Assembly (NCBI GenBank): GCA_030670375.1
Contig: DAOVBT010000156.1
Coordinates: 1-5,701, forward strand
DNA: 5,701 nucleotides
Direction: 5' to 3'
From: Candidatus Aminicenantota bacterium
Lineage (GTDB): Bacteria; Acidobacteriota; Aminicenantia; Aminicenantales; Aminicenantaceae
Position numbers and translations under genes: made by a program. How positions within the stretch are numbered: the stretch's first letter is position 1; each line of letters opens with the position of its first letter. The notes below the pieces were generated by a model, which had not been told where the DNA came from, ran no database searches, and worked only from the letters and a program-made list of their open reading frames with translations. Below are positions 1 through 5,701 of this stretch, in pieces.

Positions 1-763
1 GAGTGATAGTCGCGGTTCGAGAGGGTCTGGCTGGGCGCCACGACGATGCTCTCGCCCGTGTGAATCCCCATGGGATCGAGGTTCTCCATGTTGCAGACCG
101 TGATGCAGTTGTCGAATTTGTCCCGAACGACCTCGTACTCAACCTCTTTCCAGCCTTCCAGGTATTCCTCAATCAGGATCTGGTCGATGAATGCAAAAGC
201 CTTTTTGGCTGCCTCGGTAAGCTCCTCCTTGTCGAATGAAATGCCCGAGCCAAGCCCTCCAAGGGCGTAAGCTACGCGAGCCATGACAGGATACCTTATC
301 TTTTCTGCGGCTTCGATAGCCTCCTGGACAGAAGTGACGGCAATGCTTCGGGGAACTTTCAGGTCGATTTCGGTCAATTTCTTGACAAATTTCTCCCGGT
401 CCTCGCTATCCATGATGGCCTGGATCGATGTCCCAAGGACCTGGACTCCATTTTTCTCCAATACCCCTCTCTGGAACAAATCCACACCACAATTCAGTGC
501 GGTCTGGCCCCAAATCCGAGCAGAATACCGTGGGGTTTCTCCTTTTCGATGACTTTTTCTACAAAATACGGTGTAACAGGAAGAAAATAGATTCTGTCGG
601 CCAGGGCTTCTGAGGTCTGTATGGTGGCGATGTTGGGATTGACCAGAATGACGTTTATCCCCTCTTCCTTCAAGGCCTTTATAGCCTGGCTTCCAGAATA
701 ATCGAACTCCCCAGCCTGCCCGATCTTGAGCGCACCGCTTCCCAACAGGATGACTTTTTTCAT
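1..763 (-). CDS. carB: Carbamoyl-phosphate synthase large subunit, N-terminal part; runs off the window and is frameshifted
   Basis: CarB is the ATP-using synthetase subunit. It makes carbamoyl phosphate in the cytoplasm from bicarbonate, two ATP and ammonia channelled from CarA, for pyrimidine and arginine synthesis. The window holds about the first 254 codons of a protein usually near 1,070 residues; the rest lies beyond position 1. The start ATG (761-763) overlaps the carA stop as ATGA. The N-terminal pre-ATP-grasp fold shows GSGALKIGQAGEFDYSGSQA (residues 8-27) and NPNIATIQTSEALAD. After the frameshift come QTALNCGVDL, the ATP-grasp segment RVAYALGGLGSG, GWKEVEYEVVRD, CNMENLDPMGIHTGES and APSQTL, all expected CarB blocks. 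One G is missing at 508-511: the first frame stops at 494-496, and the rest of CarB continues without a stop from 506 to position 1 in the neighbouring frame. The sequence is of the Bacteroidota/CAD-like type rather than the E. coli type. Identity is very sure; whether the gene works is not. Confidence 0.95.
508..511 (-). other. Single-base deletion (frameshift) in a G run of carB
   Basis: On the coding strand the codons run GGA TTT GGG GCC AGA CCG CAC TGA, giving G-F-G-A-R-P-H-stop. Adding one G to the four-G run gives GGA TTT GGG GGC CAG ACC GCA CTG, which reads G-F-G-G-Q-T-A-L, the invariant FGGQTALN block of CarB. The frame is therefore lost by exactly one base at this homopolymer (CCCC on the given strand). 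The site does not fit the X XXY YYZ register of a known -1 slippery heptamer, and I see no reason to think it is programmed. A sequencing or assembly indel is the simplest explanation; a recent real mutation is the alternative. Confidence 0.85.
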
Positions 764-778
764 CGGCGGATAAACTCC
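760..778 (-). promoter_or_regulatory. carB ribosome binding site and ATGA overlap with carA
   Basis: GGAG at 775-778 on the coding strand lies inside the last codons of carA, 11 bases before the carB ATG (761-763). The carA TGA (760-762) and the carB ATG share bases as ATGA. This arrangement supports translational coupling, which would help make the two subunits in equal amounts. It also fixes the carB start, which lacks the short N-terminal extension seen before the same motif in E. coli CarB. Confidence 0.6.
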
Positions 779-1824
779 AGAAATTTGTCAAAAAGAAACG
801 CCGTGTCCACAGGTCCCGGGCAGTGTTCGGGGTGGAACTGGACAGACATAAGCGGGAGGCGCTTATGCCTGATCCCCTCGTTGGTATTGTCGTTGACGTT
901 TGTGAACCAAGGCTCCCAATCCTCAGGCAAGGATGCAATCTCGACTGCATACCCATGATTCTGCGAAGTGATATAGCACCGCTTTGTCCCCGTTTGCAAA
1001 CAGGGTTGGTTCTGGCTCCGATGTCCATACTTGAGTTTATACGTGTCGGCCCCTGCGGCAAGGGCCATCAACTGGTTTCCGAGACATATCCCAAAAGTGG
1101 GAGTGGCCATTTCAAAACATTTCCGGATGAGAGCAATGGTATCCTGGCACATTTTTGGGTCGCCGGGTCCGTTCGAAACCACAACTCCATCGAAAGCCTG
1201 TCCCGTAAAATCATAATGGCATGGGACACGGAGCACACAGCAGTCTTTTTTTATGAGCGATCGGAGAATGTTGTACTTGACCCCGCAGTCGATGACAACG
1301 ATCTTCCATTTTCCTTTTTCGTTATAGACTACAGGTTCTTTCACCGTGACCTTTTCAATCAGGTTTTCTCTGTTGGGATCGTAAAATTCCACATCCTCAT
1401 CGGATACAATCTTTCCCAGCATCGTTCCCTTTTCTCTCAATCTTTTTGTCACGGAGCGGGTATCGATGCGATGGAGCGCGGGTATCTTTTGCTGTTTGAG
1501 CCAGTCGGAAAGACTGCGTGCCGCATTCCAGTGGTTATGCGAATAGGAATAATCGGAGACGATGAGGGCCGAAGCGTGAATTTGGCCTGATTCGAAATTT
1601 TTGGATAGGTGGAATTCTTCGTCCTCTCCCGGTACTCCGTAATTCCCGATAAGAGGATATGTGAGAACGAGGATCTGTCCTTTGTAGCTGGGATCGGTCA
1701 AAGACTCATAATAGCCGACCATCCCGGTGTTGAAAACAACCTCCCCCGAAATGGACTCTTCCGCTCCAAAGGAAATGCCGCAGTATTTAGTGCTATCTTC
1801 AAGTACAAGAGAAGCCTCTTTCAT
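760..1824 (-). CDS. carA: Carbamoyl-phosphate synthase small (glutaminase) subunit
   Basis: CarA hydrolyses glutamine and passes ammonia to CarB for carbamoyl phosphate synthesis in the cytoplasm. The 354-residue protein is slightly shorter than E. coli CarA (about 382). The N-terminal CPSase small-chain domain (about 1-135) shows SGEVVFNTGMVGYYESLTDP and TYPLIGNYGV. The class I glutamine amidotransferase domain (about 174-350) has SNGPGDP (217-223), the nucleophile Cys247 in FGICLGNQ, and the His331/Glu333 pair in QFHPE, so the catalytic triad is complete. YGHRSQNQP and TSQNHGYAV are also family blocks. The residue after CLG is Asn250, where E. coli has His; as I recall, Bacteroidota CarA also has Asn here. 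The start ATG begins the conserved N-terminus directly, although no clear Shine-Dalgarno precedes it (only pyrimidine-rich TTCTTCCTAAC). It is the first gene after the promoter at 1909-1937 and is followed by overlapping carB. Confidence 0.97.
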   Translation of the reverse strand: MKEASLVLEDSTKYCGISFGAEESISGEVVFNTGMVGYYESLTDPSYKGQILVLTYPLIGNYGVPGEDEEFHLSKNFESGQIHASALIVSDYSYSHNHWNAARSLSDWLKQQKIPALHRIDTRSVTKRLREKGTMLGKIVSDEDVEFYDPNRENLIEKVTVKEPVVYNEKGKWKIVVIDCGVKYNILRSLIKKDCCVLRVPCHYDFTGQAFDGVVVSNGPGDPKMCQDTIALIRKCFEMATPTFGICLGNQLMALAAGADTYKLKYGHRSQNQPCLQTGTKRCYITSQNHGYAVEIASLPEDWEPWFTNVNDNTNEGIRHKRLPLMSVQFHPEHCPGPVDTAFLFDKFLEFIRR

Positions 1825-1908
1825 GTTAGGAAGAATCCAGAAACAAAAAATTGCATATGAGTTCTTGATTCTTTATGTCTGCCTTAAGTTCTTTCAATTT
1901 TTCGATTT

Positions 1909-1937
1909 GTTATAGCACAGCAACCAAAAACAGTCAA
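1909..1937 (-). promoter_or_regulatory. Sigma-70-type promoter for carAB
   Basis: On the minus strand, TTGACT (1932-1937) is followed after exactly 17 bases by TATAAC (1909-1914). The three bases before the -10 are TGC, an extended -10 element. Each hexamer differs from consensus at one position. The promoter lies in the 130-bp gap between cusA and carA, starting 17 bases past the cusA stop. It predicts a transcript start near 1902 and a leader of about 78 bases before the carA ATG. The leader is A/T-rich. I see no PyrR-binding motif, arginine operator or convincing attenuator in it. I also see no GC-rich hairpin with a T run between the cusA stop and this promoter, so some read-through from cusA is possible. 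Confidence 0.65.
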
Positions 1938-1954
1938 AACAAAATATGTTTACC

Positions 1955-4900
1955 TCAGCTTTGATCTTTGTTCTCTTTGTTTTCGCCCTCTGTCTCCGTC
2001 CTTTTCAATCCTCGACCTCGCCACAGATAATAAATCGCAGGGATAACGATAAGGGTCAGGACTGTCGAAGTTATCAGACCTCCGACCATGGGAGCGGCTA
2101 TTCGTTTCATCACCTGTGAACCCGTGCCATGCCCCCACATTATGGGTAGTAAGCCCATAATAGTAGTGGTGACCGTCATAAGTTTGGGCCGCACCCTTTC
2201 CACTGCTCCATGAACGATCGCTCCGTGAAGGTCAGTGCGAGTTTTCATCTGACCATGCCGGAGACGATCTTTATAAGCGTTATCTATATACAGGAGCATC
2301 ACGACTCCGGTTTCAGCAGCAAGGCCAGCCAAAGCAATGAAGCCGACCCCCACAGCCACACTCATGTTGTACCCGCTAAGCCACATAAGCCATATCCCGC
2401 CCACCAGCGCGAATGGAAGCGAGAGCATGATGATCAAACTTTCACCGATGTTTTTGAAATTAAAATACAGCAGCAAAAAGATGATCAATAATGTTATGGG
2501 GACCACCATCTGCAAGCGTTCTTGCGCACGCTGCATGTACTCATACTGACCGCTCCAAACGATGCTATAGCCAGGGGGAAACTCAACAGTCGTATCCACA
2601 ACCTGTTTGGCCATTTTGACATAGGAACCGACATCGATATCTCTTAAATCCACATAAAGCCATGCCGTTCTCCGGGCGTTCTCGCTTTTAATGCCAGCGG
2701 GACCTTTCTTAATCTGGAGATCTGCAACCTGACCTAGAGGTATTTCAGCACCTGAAGGAGTTGGAATCAAAACACGCCTTAAAGCAGGTAAATTATCTCG
2801 CAGTTCACGGCTGTAGCGCACGTTCACAGGATATCGCTCCAGTCCCTCCACAGTTGTCGTTACATTCATTCCGCCGATGGCGAACATGATGATGTCCTGG
2901 ACATCGCCCACAGTCAATCCATAACGGGCAGCCGCTTCACGATTGATAACAAAGTCAATGTAATTTCCTCCTGTTACCCGCTCCGAGATCACACTTCCAG
3001 TTCCCGGAACCTGACGTATCACGGCCTCGATCTGCTCTCCCAGATCGCTGAGCGTTTGCAGGTCAGGACCCATGAGTTTAATTCCTACTGGAGTTTTAAT
3101 ACCTGTGCTGAGCATGTCGATTCGGGTTTTAATGGGCATTGTCCAGGCATTTGTAAGACCTGGAAATTGAACAGCATCGTTCAGCTCCTCGATCAGTTTT
3201 TCGATCGTCATCCCCGGCCGCCATTTCTCTTCGTCTTTGAGCATGATGGTGGTCTCGATCATCGTTAGAGGAGCAGGATCCGTCGCGGTCTCGGCCCTTC
3301 CGATCTTACCGAAAACAGACTCCACTTCCGGAAAACTGGCAATGATTTTATCCGTTTGCTGTAAGAGCTCTTTGGCTTTTGTGATGGAGATACCAGGCAA
3401 AGTTGTCGGCATATACAGCAGGTCGCCTTCATTCAAGGGAGGCATAAATTCGGAGCCTAAACGGGAGAGAGGAAACAGGCTGGCAACGACAATCAAGACG
3501 GCAACCAGGATGGTTCCCACCTTGTGCTTCAGAACAAAATGGATCACGGGCCGATACGCCTTGATGAGAATACGGCTGAGAGGATGTTTCGCCTCAGGCC
3601 GTATCTTGCCCCTAATAAAATAACCCATAAGAACCGGCACGATTGTGATGGCAAGAAAAGCTGAGGCCGCCATCGCATAGGTCTTGGTGAACGCCAGTGG
3701 TTTGAAAAGCCTTCCTTCTTGCTGCTGCAAAGTGAAAACCGGAATAAACGACAGAGTTATGATCATCAATGAATAGAACAAGGCCGGCCCGACTTCCTTT
3801 GAGGCTTTGACAATGAGACTCCATCGATCTTCTGCTCCTTGAATAGGTTCACGCTCCATATGCTTATGGACATTCTCGATCATGACGACAACGGCATCCA
3901 CCATAACGCCAATGGCAATGGCAATCCCTCCCAGCGACATAATATTGGCATTCAATCCTTGAGCCCTCATGATTATGAAAGAAAGCAAAACAGCCAATGG
4001 CAGTGTGAAAATGGCTACAAAGGAACTGGAAAAATGAAGAAGAAAAACCAATATGACAAGAGCCACCACGATAGTTTCTTCCAACAGCTTTTCTTTAAGG
4101 GTGGCGATTGCCCGCTTTATAAGAGTTGAGCGGTCATAAGCCGTATGGATTGTAACCCCTTCAGGAAGGCCTTTCTTCAATTCCTCGAGTTTGGTTTTCA
4201 CTCCGTCGATAACTTCAAGGGCATTCTCTCCAAACCTCATGATGACGATTCCACCCACCGTCTCCCCTTCACCGTTCCATTCGGCAATCCCGCGACGAAG
4301 CTCAGGGCCCAAATGGATATGAGCAATATCCTTCAGTAGAATGGGTGCGTTGTTGGGGCCCATCCCTACTGGAACTTTTTCCAGATCCTCAATGGATTTG
4401 ATATAGCCAAGTCCTCGGACCATGAATTCCGTTTCTCCCATCTCTATCAAACGACCACCAACATCGTTGTTGCTACGCTTGATAGCCATGCGGATTTTTT
4501 GAAGAGGAATGTTATGGGCTTGAAGTTTTAAGGGGTCCACTTCGACCTGATACTGTTTCACGAATCCGCCGATGCTGGCGATTTCACTGACTCCGGGCAC
4601 ACTGGCCAGTTCATATCGTAAATACCAATCCTGAATCGACCTCAACTGCTGAAGATCGTATTTATCACCGCCGTCGAGGATATATTCATACACCCATCCT
4701 ACCCCTGTTGCATCGGGACCGAGCTGTGGAGTTACACCTTGTGGCAGTCGGCTGGCAGCAAAATTCAGATACTCAAGCACTCGACTGCGTGCCCAGTAAA
4801 GGTCAGTTCCATCCTCGAAAAGGATGTAAACAAGTGAAAAACCAAAAAAGGAATACCCCCGGACAACAGTTGCATACGGGACAGCCAGCATCGCTGTTGT

Positions 4901-5107
4901 CAAAGGATAGGTCACCTGATCTTCAACAACATTCGGCCCCTGGCCCGGATATTCAGTGAGGATGATGACCTGAACATCGCTAAGATCAGGTATGGCGTCG
5001 ACCGGTGTTGTTTGTATTGACACATACCCGGCAAGAATTATGGCAAATATGCCGATAGTCACCAACATACGGTTATTTACAGACCATTCAATTATTTTTT
5101 CTAACAT
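1955..5107 (-). CDS. cusA: Copper/silver-type heavy-metal RND efflux pump, inner-membrane subunit
   Basis: This is the proton-driven inner-membrane pump of a CusCBA-type exporter that expels Cu(I)/Ag(I) from periplasm or cytoplasm. At 1,050 residues it matches full-length E. coli CusA (1,047). The RND layout is complete: TM1 (about 14-31), a periplasmic loop, TM2-6 (about 343-497), TM7 (about 530-548), a second loop, and TM8-12 (about 866-1028). The TM4 motif AIGVMVDAVVVMIEN (398-412) is the monovalent-metal type, unlike the DFG...DGA form of CzcA. The three E. coli site methionines (573, 623, 672) align with Met566 (GDLLYM), Met616 (APLTM) and Met665 (RIDM). Nearby E560, D610, E618, R662 and K671 are also kept. 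Proton-relay residues match at D404, E932 and K975. The ATG gives the expected N-terminus MLEKIIEWSVNNR. The C-terminus ends in a charged 20-residue tail. It follows cusB by 35 bases in an apparent operon. E. coli residue numbers are from memory. Confidence 0.96.
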   Translation of the reverse strand: MLEKIIEWSVNNRMLVTIGIFAIILAGYVSIQTTPVDAIPDLSDVQVIILTEYPGQGPNVVEDQVTYPLTTAMLAVPYATVVRGYSFFGFSLVYILFEDGTDLYWARSRVLEYLNFAASRLPQGVTPQLGPDATGVGWVYEYILDGGDKYDLQQLRSIQDWYLRYELASVPGVSEIASIGGFVKQYQVEVDPLKLQAHNIPLQKIRMAIKRSNNDVGGRLIEMGETEFMVRGLGYIKSIEDLEKVPVGMGPNNAPILLKDIAHIHLGPELRRGIAEWNGEGETVGGIVIMRFGENALEVIDGVKTKLEELKKGLPEGVTIHTAYDRSTLIKRAIATLKEKLLEETIVVALVILVFLLHFSSSFVAIFTLPLAVLLSFIIMRAQGLNANIMSLGGIAIAIGVMVDAVVVMIENVHKHMEREPIQGAEDRWSLIVKASKEVGPALFYSLMIITLSFIPVFTLQQQEGRLFKPLAFTKTYAMAASAFLAITIVPVLMGYFIRGKIRPEAKHPLSRILIKAYRPVIHFVLKHKVGTILVAVLIVVASLFPLSRLGSEFMPPLNEGDLLYMPTTLPGISITKAKELLQQTDKIIASFPEVESVFGKIGRAETATDPAPLTMIETTIMLKDEEKWRPGMTIEKLIEELNDAVQFPGLTNAWTMPIKTRIDMLSTGIKTPVGIKLMGPDLQTLSDLGEQIEAVIRQVPGTGSVISERVTGGNYIDFVINREAAARYGLTVGDVQDIIMFAIGGMNVTTTVEGLERYPVNVRYSRELRDNLPALRRVLIPTPSGAEIPLGQVADLQIKKGPAGIKSENARRTAWLYVDLRDIDVGSYVKMAKQVVDTTVEFPPGYSIVWSGQYEYMQRAQERLQMVVPITLLIIFLLLYFNFKNIGESLIIMLSLPFALVGGIWLMWLSGYNMSVAVGVGFIALAGLAAETGVVMLLYIDNAYKDRLRHGQMKTRTDLHGAIVHGAVERVRPKLMTVTTTIMGLLPIMWGHGTGSQVMKRIAAPMVGGLITSTVLTLIVIPAIYYLWRGRGLKRTETEGENKENKDQS

Positions 5108-5118
5108 GTTTTGTTCCG
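5108..5118 (-). promoter_or_regulatory. Weak ribosome binding site of cusA
   Basis: CGGA (5115-5118 on the coding strand) sits 7 bases before the cusA ATG in the 35-bp cusB-cusA gap. It is only a partial Shine-Dalgarno, but its spacing is good and it supports the chosen start. The gap holds no visible terminator or promoter, in keeping with co-transcription of cusB and cusA. Confidence 0.4.
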
Positions 5119-5142
5119 TTTATTTCAATTTGTCTAAGTAGA

Positions 5143-5701
5143 TCATTTCCGCTTCTCTAGCTTCATACCGCATTCCGGACACCGGGCATTTTTGTCCGTA
5201 GTTAAAAAATCAGGATGCATGGGACAAGTGTAGAACTCGGCCTTTTCCAGATCGACTTTGTCCCCCAATTCTTCCGTTTTGACGACATTCATTCCGCACT
5301 CAGGACACTTGGCATTGGGATCACTGGTTATGAAGTCGGGATGCATAGGACAAGCATAGAGCTTGCCGGCATCAATCTCCTGCTTTTCACGTTCTTGGAT
5401 ATCATGACTGTGCTCGACTGTTTCAGGCGATTGAATCTCTGGAACGCCTTCTTGGGATTCAACTCCATACTCCATCTCGTGAGATTCAGATGAGCCTTTC
5501 ACTTCTTCTATCGAAGCTTCTTGAGTCCTTTGTGCCTGTGCTGCCCTCATTTTCGCAATGGCTTCGCGGGTTTGGCTCTCAGAATCTAGTAAGAATTGCC
5601 CCGAAACCACGACCTGCTCTCCATCGAATAGACCGGAAACGATTTCAATGTATCCATCATCGGATTCAACCCCGATTCTTATCTCTCGTGGTTCAAATTT
5701 C
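5143..5701 (-). CDS. cusB: CusB-type RND periplasmic adaptor, C-terminal part, with two heavy-metal-binding domains
   Basis: This is the membrane-fusion (adaptor) subunit that bridges the CusA pump and the outer-membrane channel in the periplasm. Only the last 185 residues are in the window; the N-terminus with signal peptide, hairpin and lipoyl domains lies beyond 5701. The first 45 residues (KFEPREIRIGVE, GYIEIVSGLFDGEQVVVSGQ, FLLDSES) are the classic end of the CusB/CzcB membrane-proximal domain. After a short helical stretch and a Glu/Ser-rich linker come two Cys-rich heavy-metal-binding domains: YACPMHPDF...KCPECGM and YTCPMHPDF...RCPECGM. Each has the pattern C-P-M-H, then C-P-E-C-G-M 15 residues after the first Cys, with Cys, Met and His as likely metal ligands. 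Such domains are, from memory, more often N-terminal in CusB-like adaptors. The frame is open to the window edge, and an apparent GTG start at 5608-5610 is internal. The downstream neighbour cusA supports the assignment. Confidence 0.92.
   Translation of the reverse strand, partial: KFEPREIRIGVESDDGYIEIVSGLFDGEQVVVSGQFLLDSESQTREAIAKMRAAQAQRTQEASIEEVKGSSESHEMEYGVESQEGVPEIQSPETVEHSHDIQEREKQEIDAGKLYACPMHPDFITSDPNAKCPECGMNVVKTEELGDKVDLEKAEFYTCPMHPDFLTTDKNARCPECGMKLEKRK
5164..5358 (-). repeat. Tandem duplication encoding the two metal-binding domains of the adaptor
   Basis: Segments 5164-5232 and 5290-5358 are direct repeats with a period of 126 bases (42 codons). By eye 50 of 69 bases and 18 of 23 residues match, with all Cys, His and Met positions kept. 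The changes are mostly conservative (Ile/Leu, Ser/Thr, Lys/Arg). The sequence between them codes for a charged spacer (VVKTEELGDKVDLEKAEF). This points to an internal domain duplication, old enough for the bases to drift while the ligands were held. Confidence 0.8.

Noticed and set aside
494..520. Programmed -1 frameshifting in carB
   Set aside because: The codons GGA TTT GGG GCC do not form an X XXY YYZ slippery site in register. I also know of no programmed shift in carB.
823..1590. A 255-codon open frame on the plus strand opposite carA
   Set aside because: It lies wholly antisense to a clearly conserved carA, has no recognisable domain or ribosome binding site, and is best explained as a shadow of the codon pattern.
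1831..1873. 7-bp inverted repeat AAGAATC/GATTCTT in the carA leader
   Set aside because: The arms are short and A/T-rich and are separated by a 29-base loop. Such a pair is expected by chance, and there is no T run or known regulatory motif.
1950..2138. A 62-codon minus-strand open frame overlapping the end of cusA in another frame
   Set aside because: The cusA frame here codes for the conserved TM11-12 region, and the overlapping frame has no features of its own.
5215..5493. A 92-codon open frame on the plus strand opposite cusB
   Set aside because: It is antisense to the metal-binding tail, and its internal repetition simply mirrors the duplicated domains.

Overview
The window holds two functionally unrelated gene blocks, all on the minus strand. 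Reading in the direction of transcription (from high to low coordinates), they are the 3' end of a cusB-type periplasmic adaptor gene (5143-5701), a complete cusA-type heavy-metal RND efflux pump gene (1955-5107), a 130-bp intergenic region with a strong sigma-70-like promoter, a complete carA (760-1824) and the 5' part of carB (1-763). Apart from the short gaps, the window is fully coding on this strand. I see no tRNA, rRNA, mobile element or CRISPR array.

The host is a Gram-negative bacterium, because a tripartite RND pump with a periplasmic adaptor needs an outer membrane. Base composition is moderate. The CarA and CarB proteins resemble the Bacteroidota-type (and eukaryotic CAD-like) carbamoyl-phosphate synthetases more than the E. 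coli type. Signs of this are GICLGNQ instead of GICLGHQ in CarA, and GSGALKIGQAGEFDYSGSQA, NPNIAT and ALGGLGSG in CarB. The carA promoter, however, is a textbook TTGACT-17-TATAAC with an extended -10, which is not the usual Bacteroidota promoter form. I therefore leave the phylum open.

CusB and CusA would form the adaptor and inner-membrane parts of a Cu(I)/Ag(I) exporter. All three periplasmic substrate-binding methionines of E. coli CusA and its proton-relay residues have counterparts here. The adaptor ends in two tandem Cys-rich heavy-metal-binding domains, which may do the metal-loading job of the separate chaperone CusF. The outer-membrane channel gene is not in the window and would be expected upstream of cusB, beyond 5701.

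CarA and CarB make carbamoyl phosphate from glutamine, bicarbonate and ATP for pyrimidine and arginine synthesis. Their genes overlap by 4 bp (ATGA). carB as given carries a one-base deletion in a G run at 508-511 that breaks the frame about 84 codons in. Both sides read as perfect CarB, so this is either a sequencing or assembly error or a very recent mutation.

I found no convincing undescribed system. The points most worth a second look are the carB frameshift and the doubled C-terminal metal-binding tail of the adaptor.
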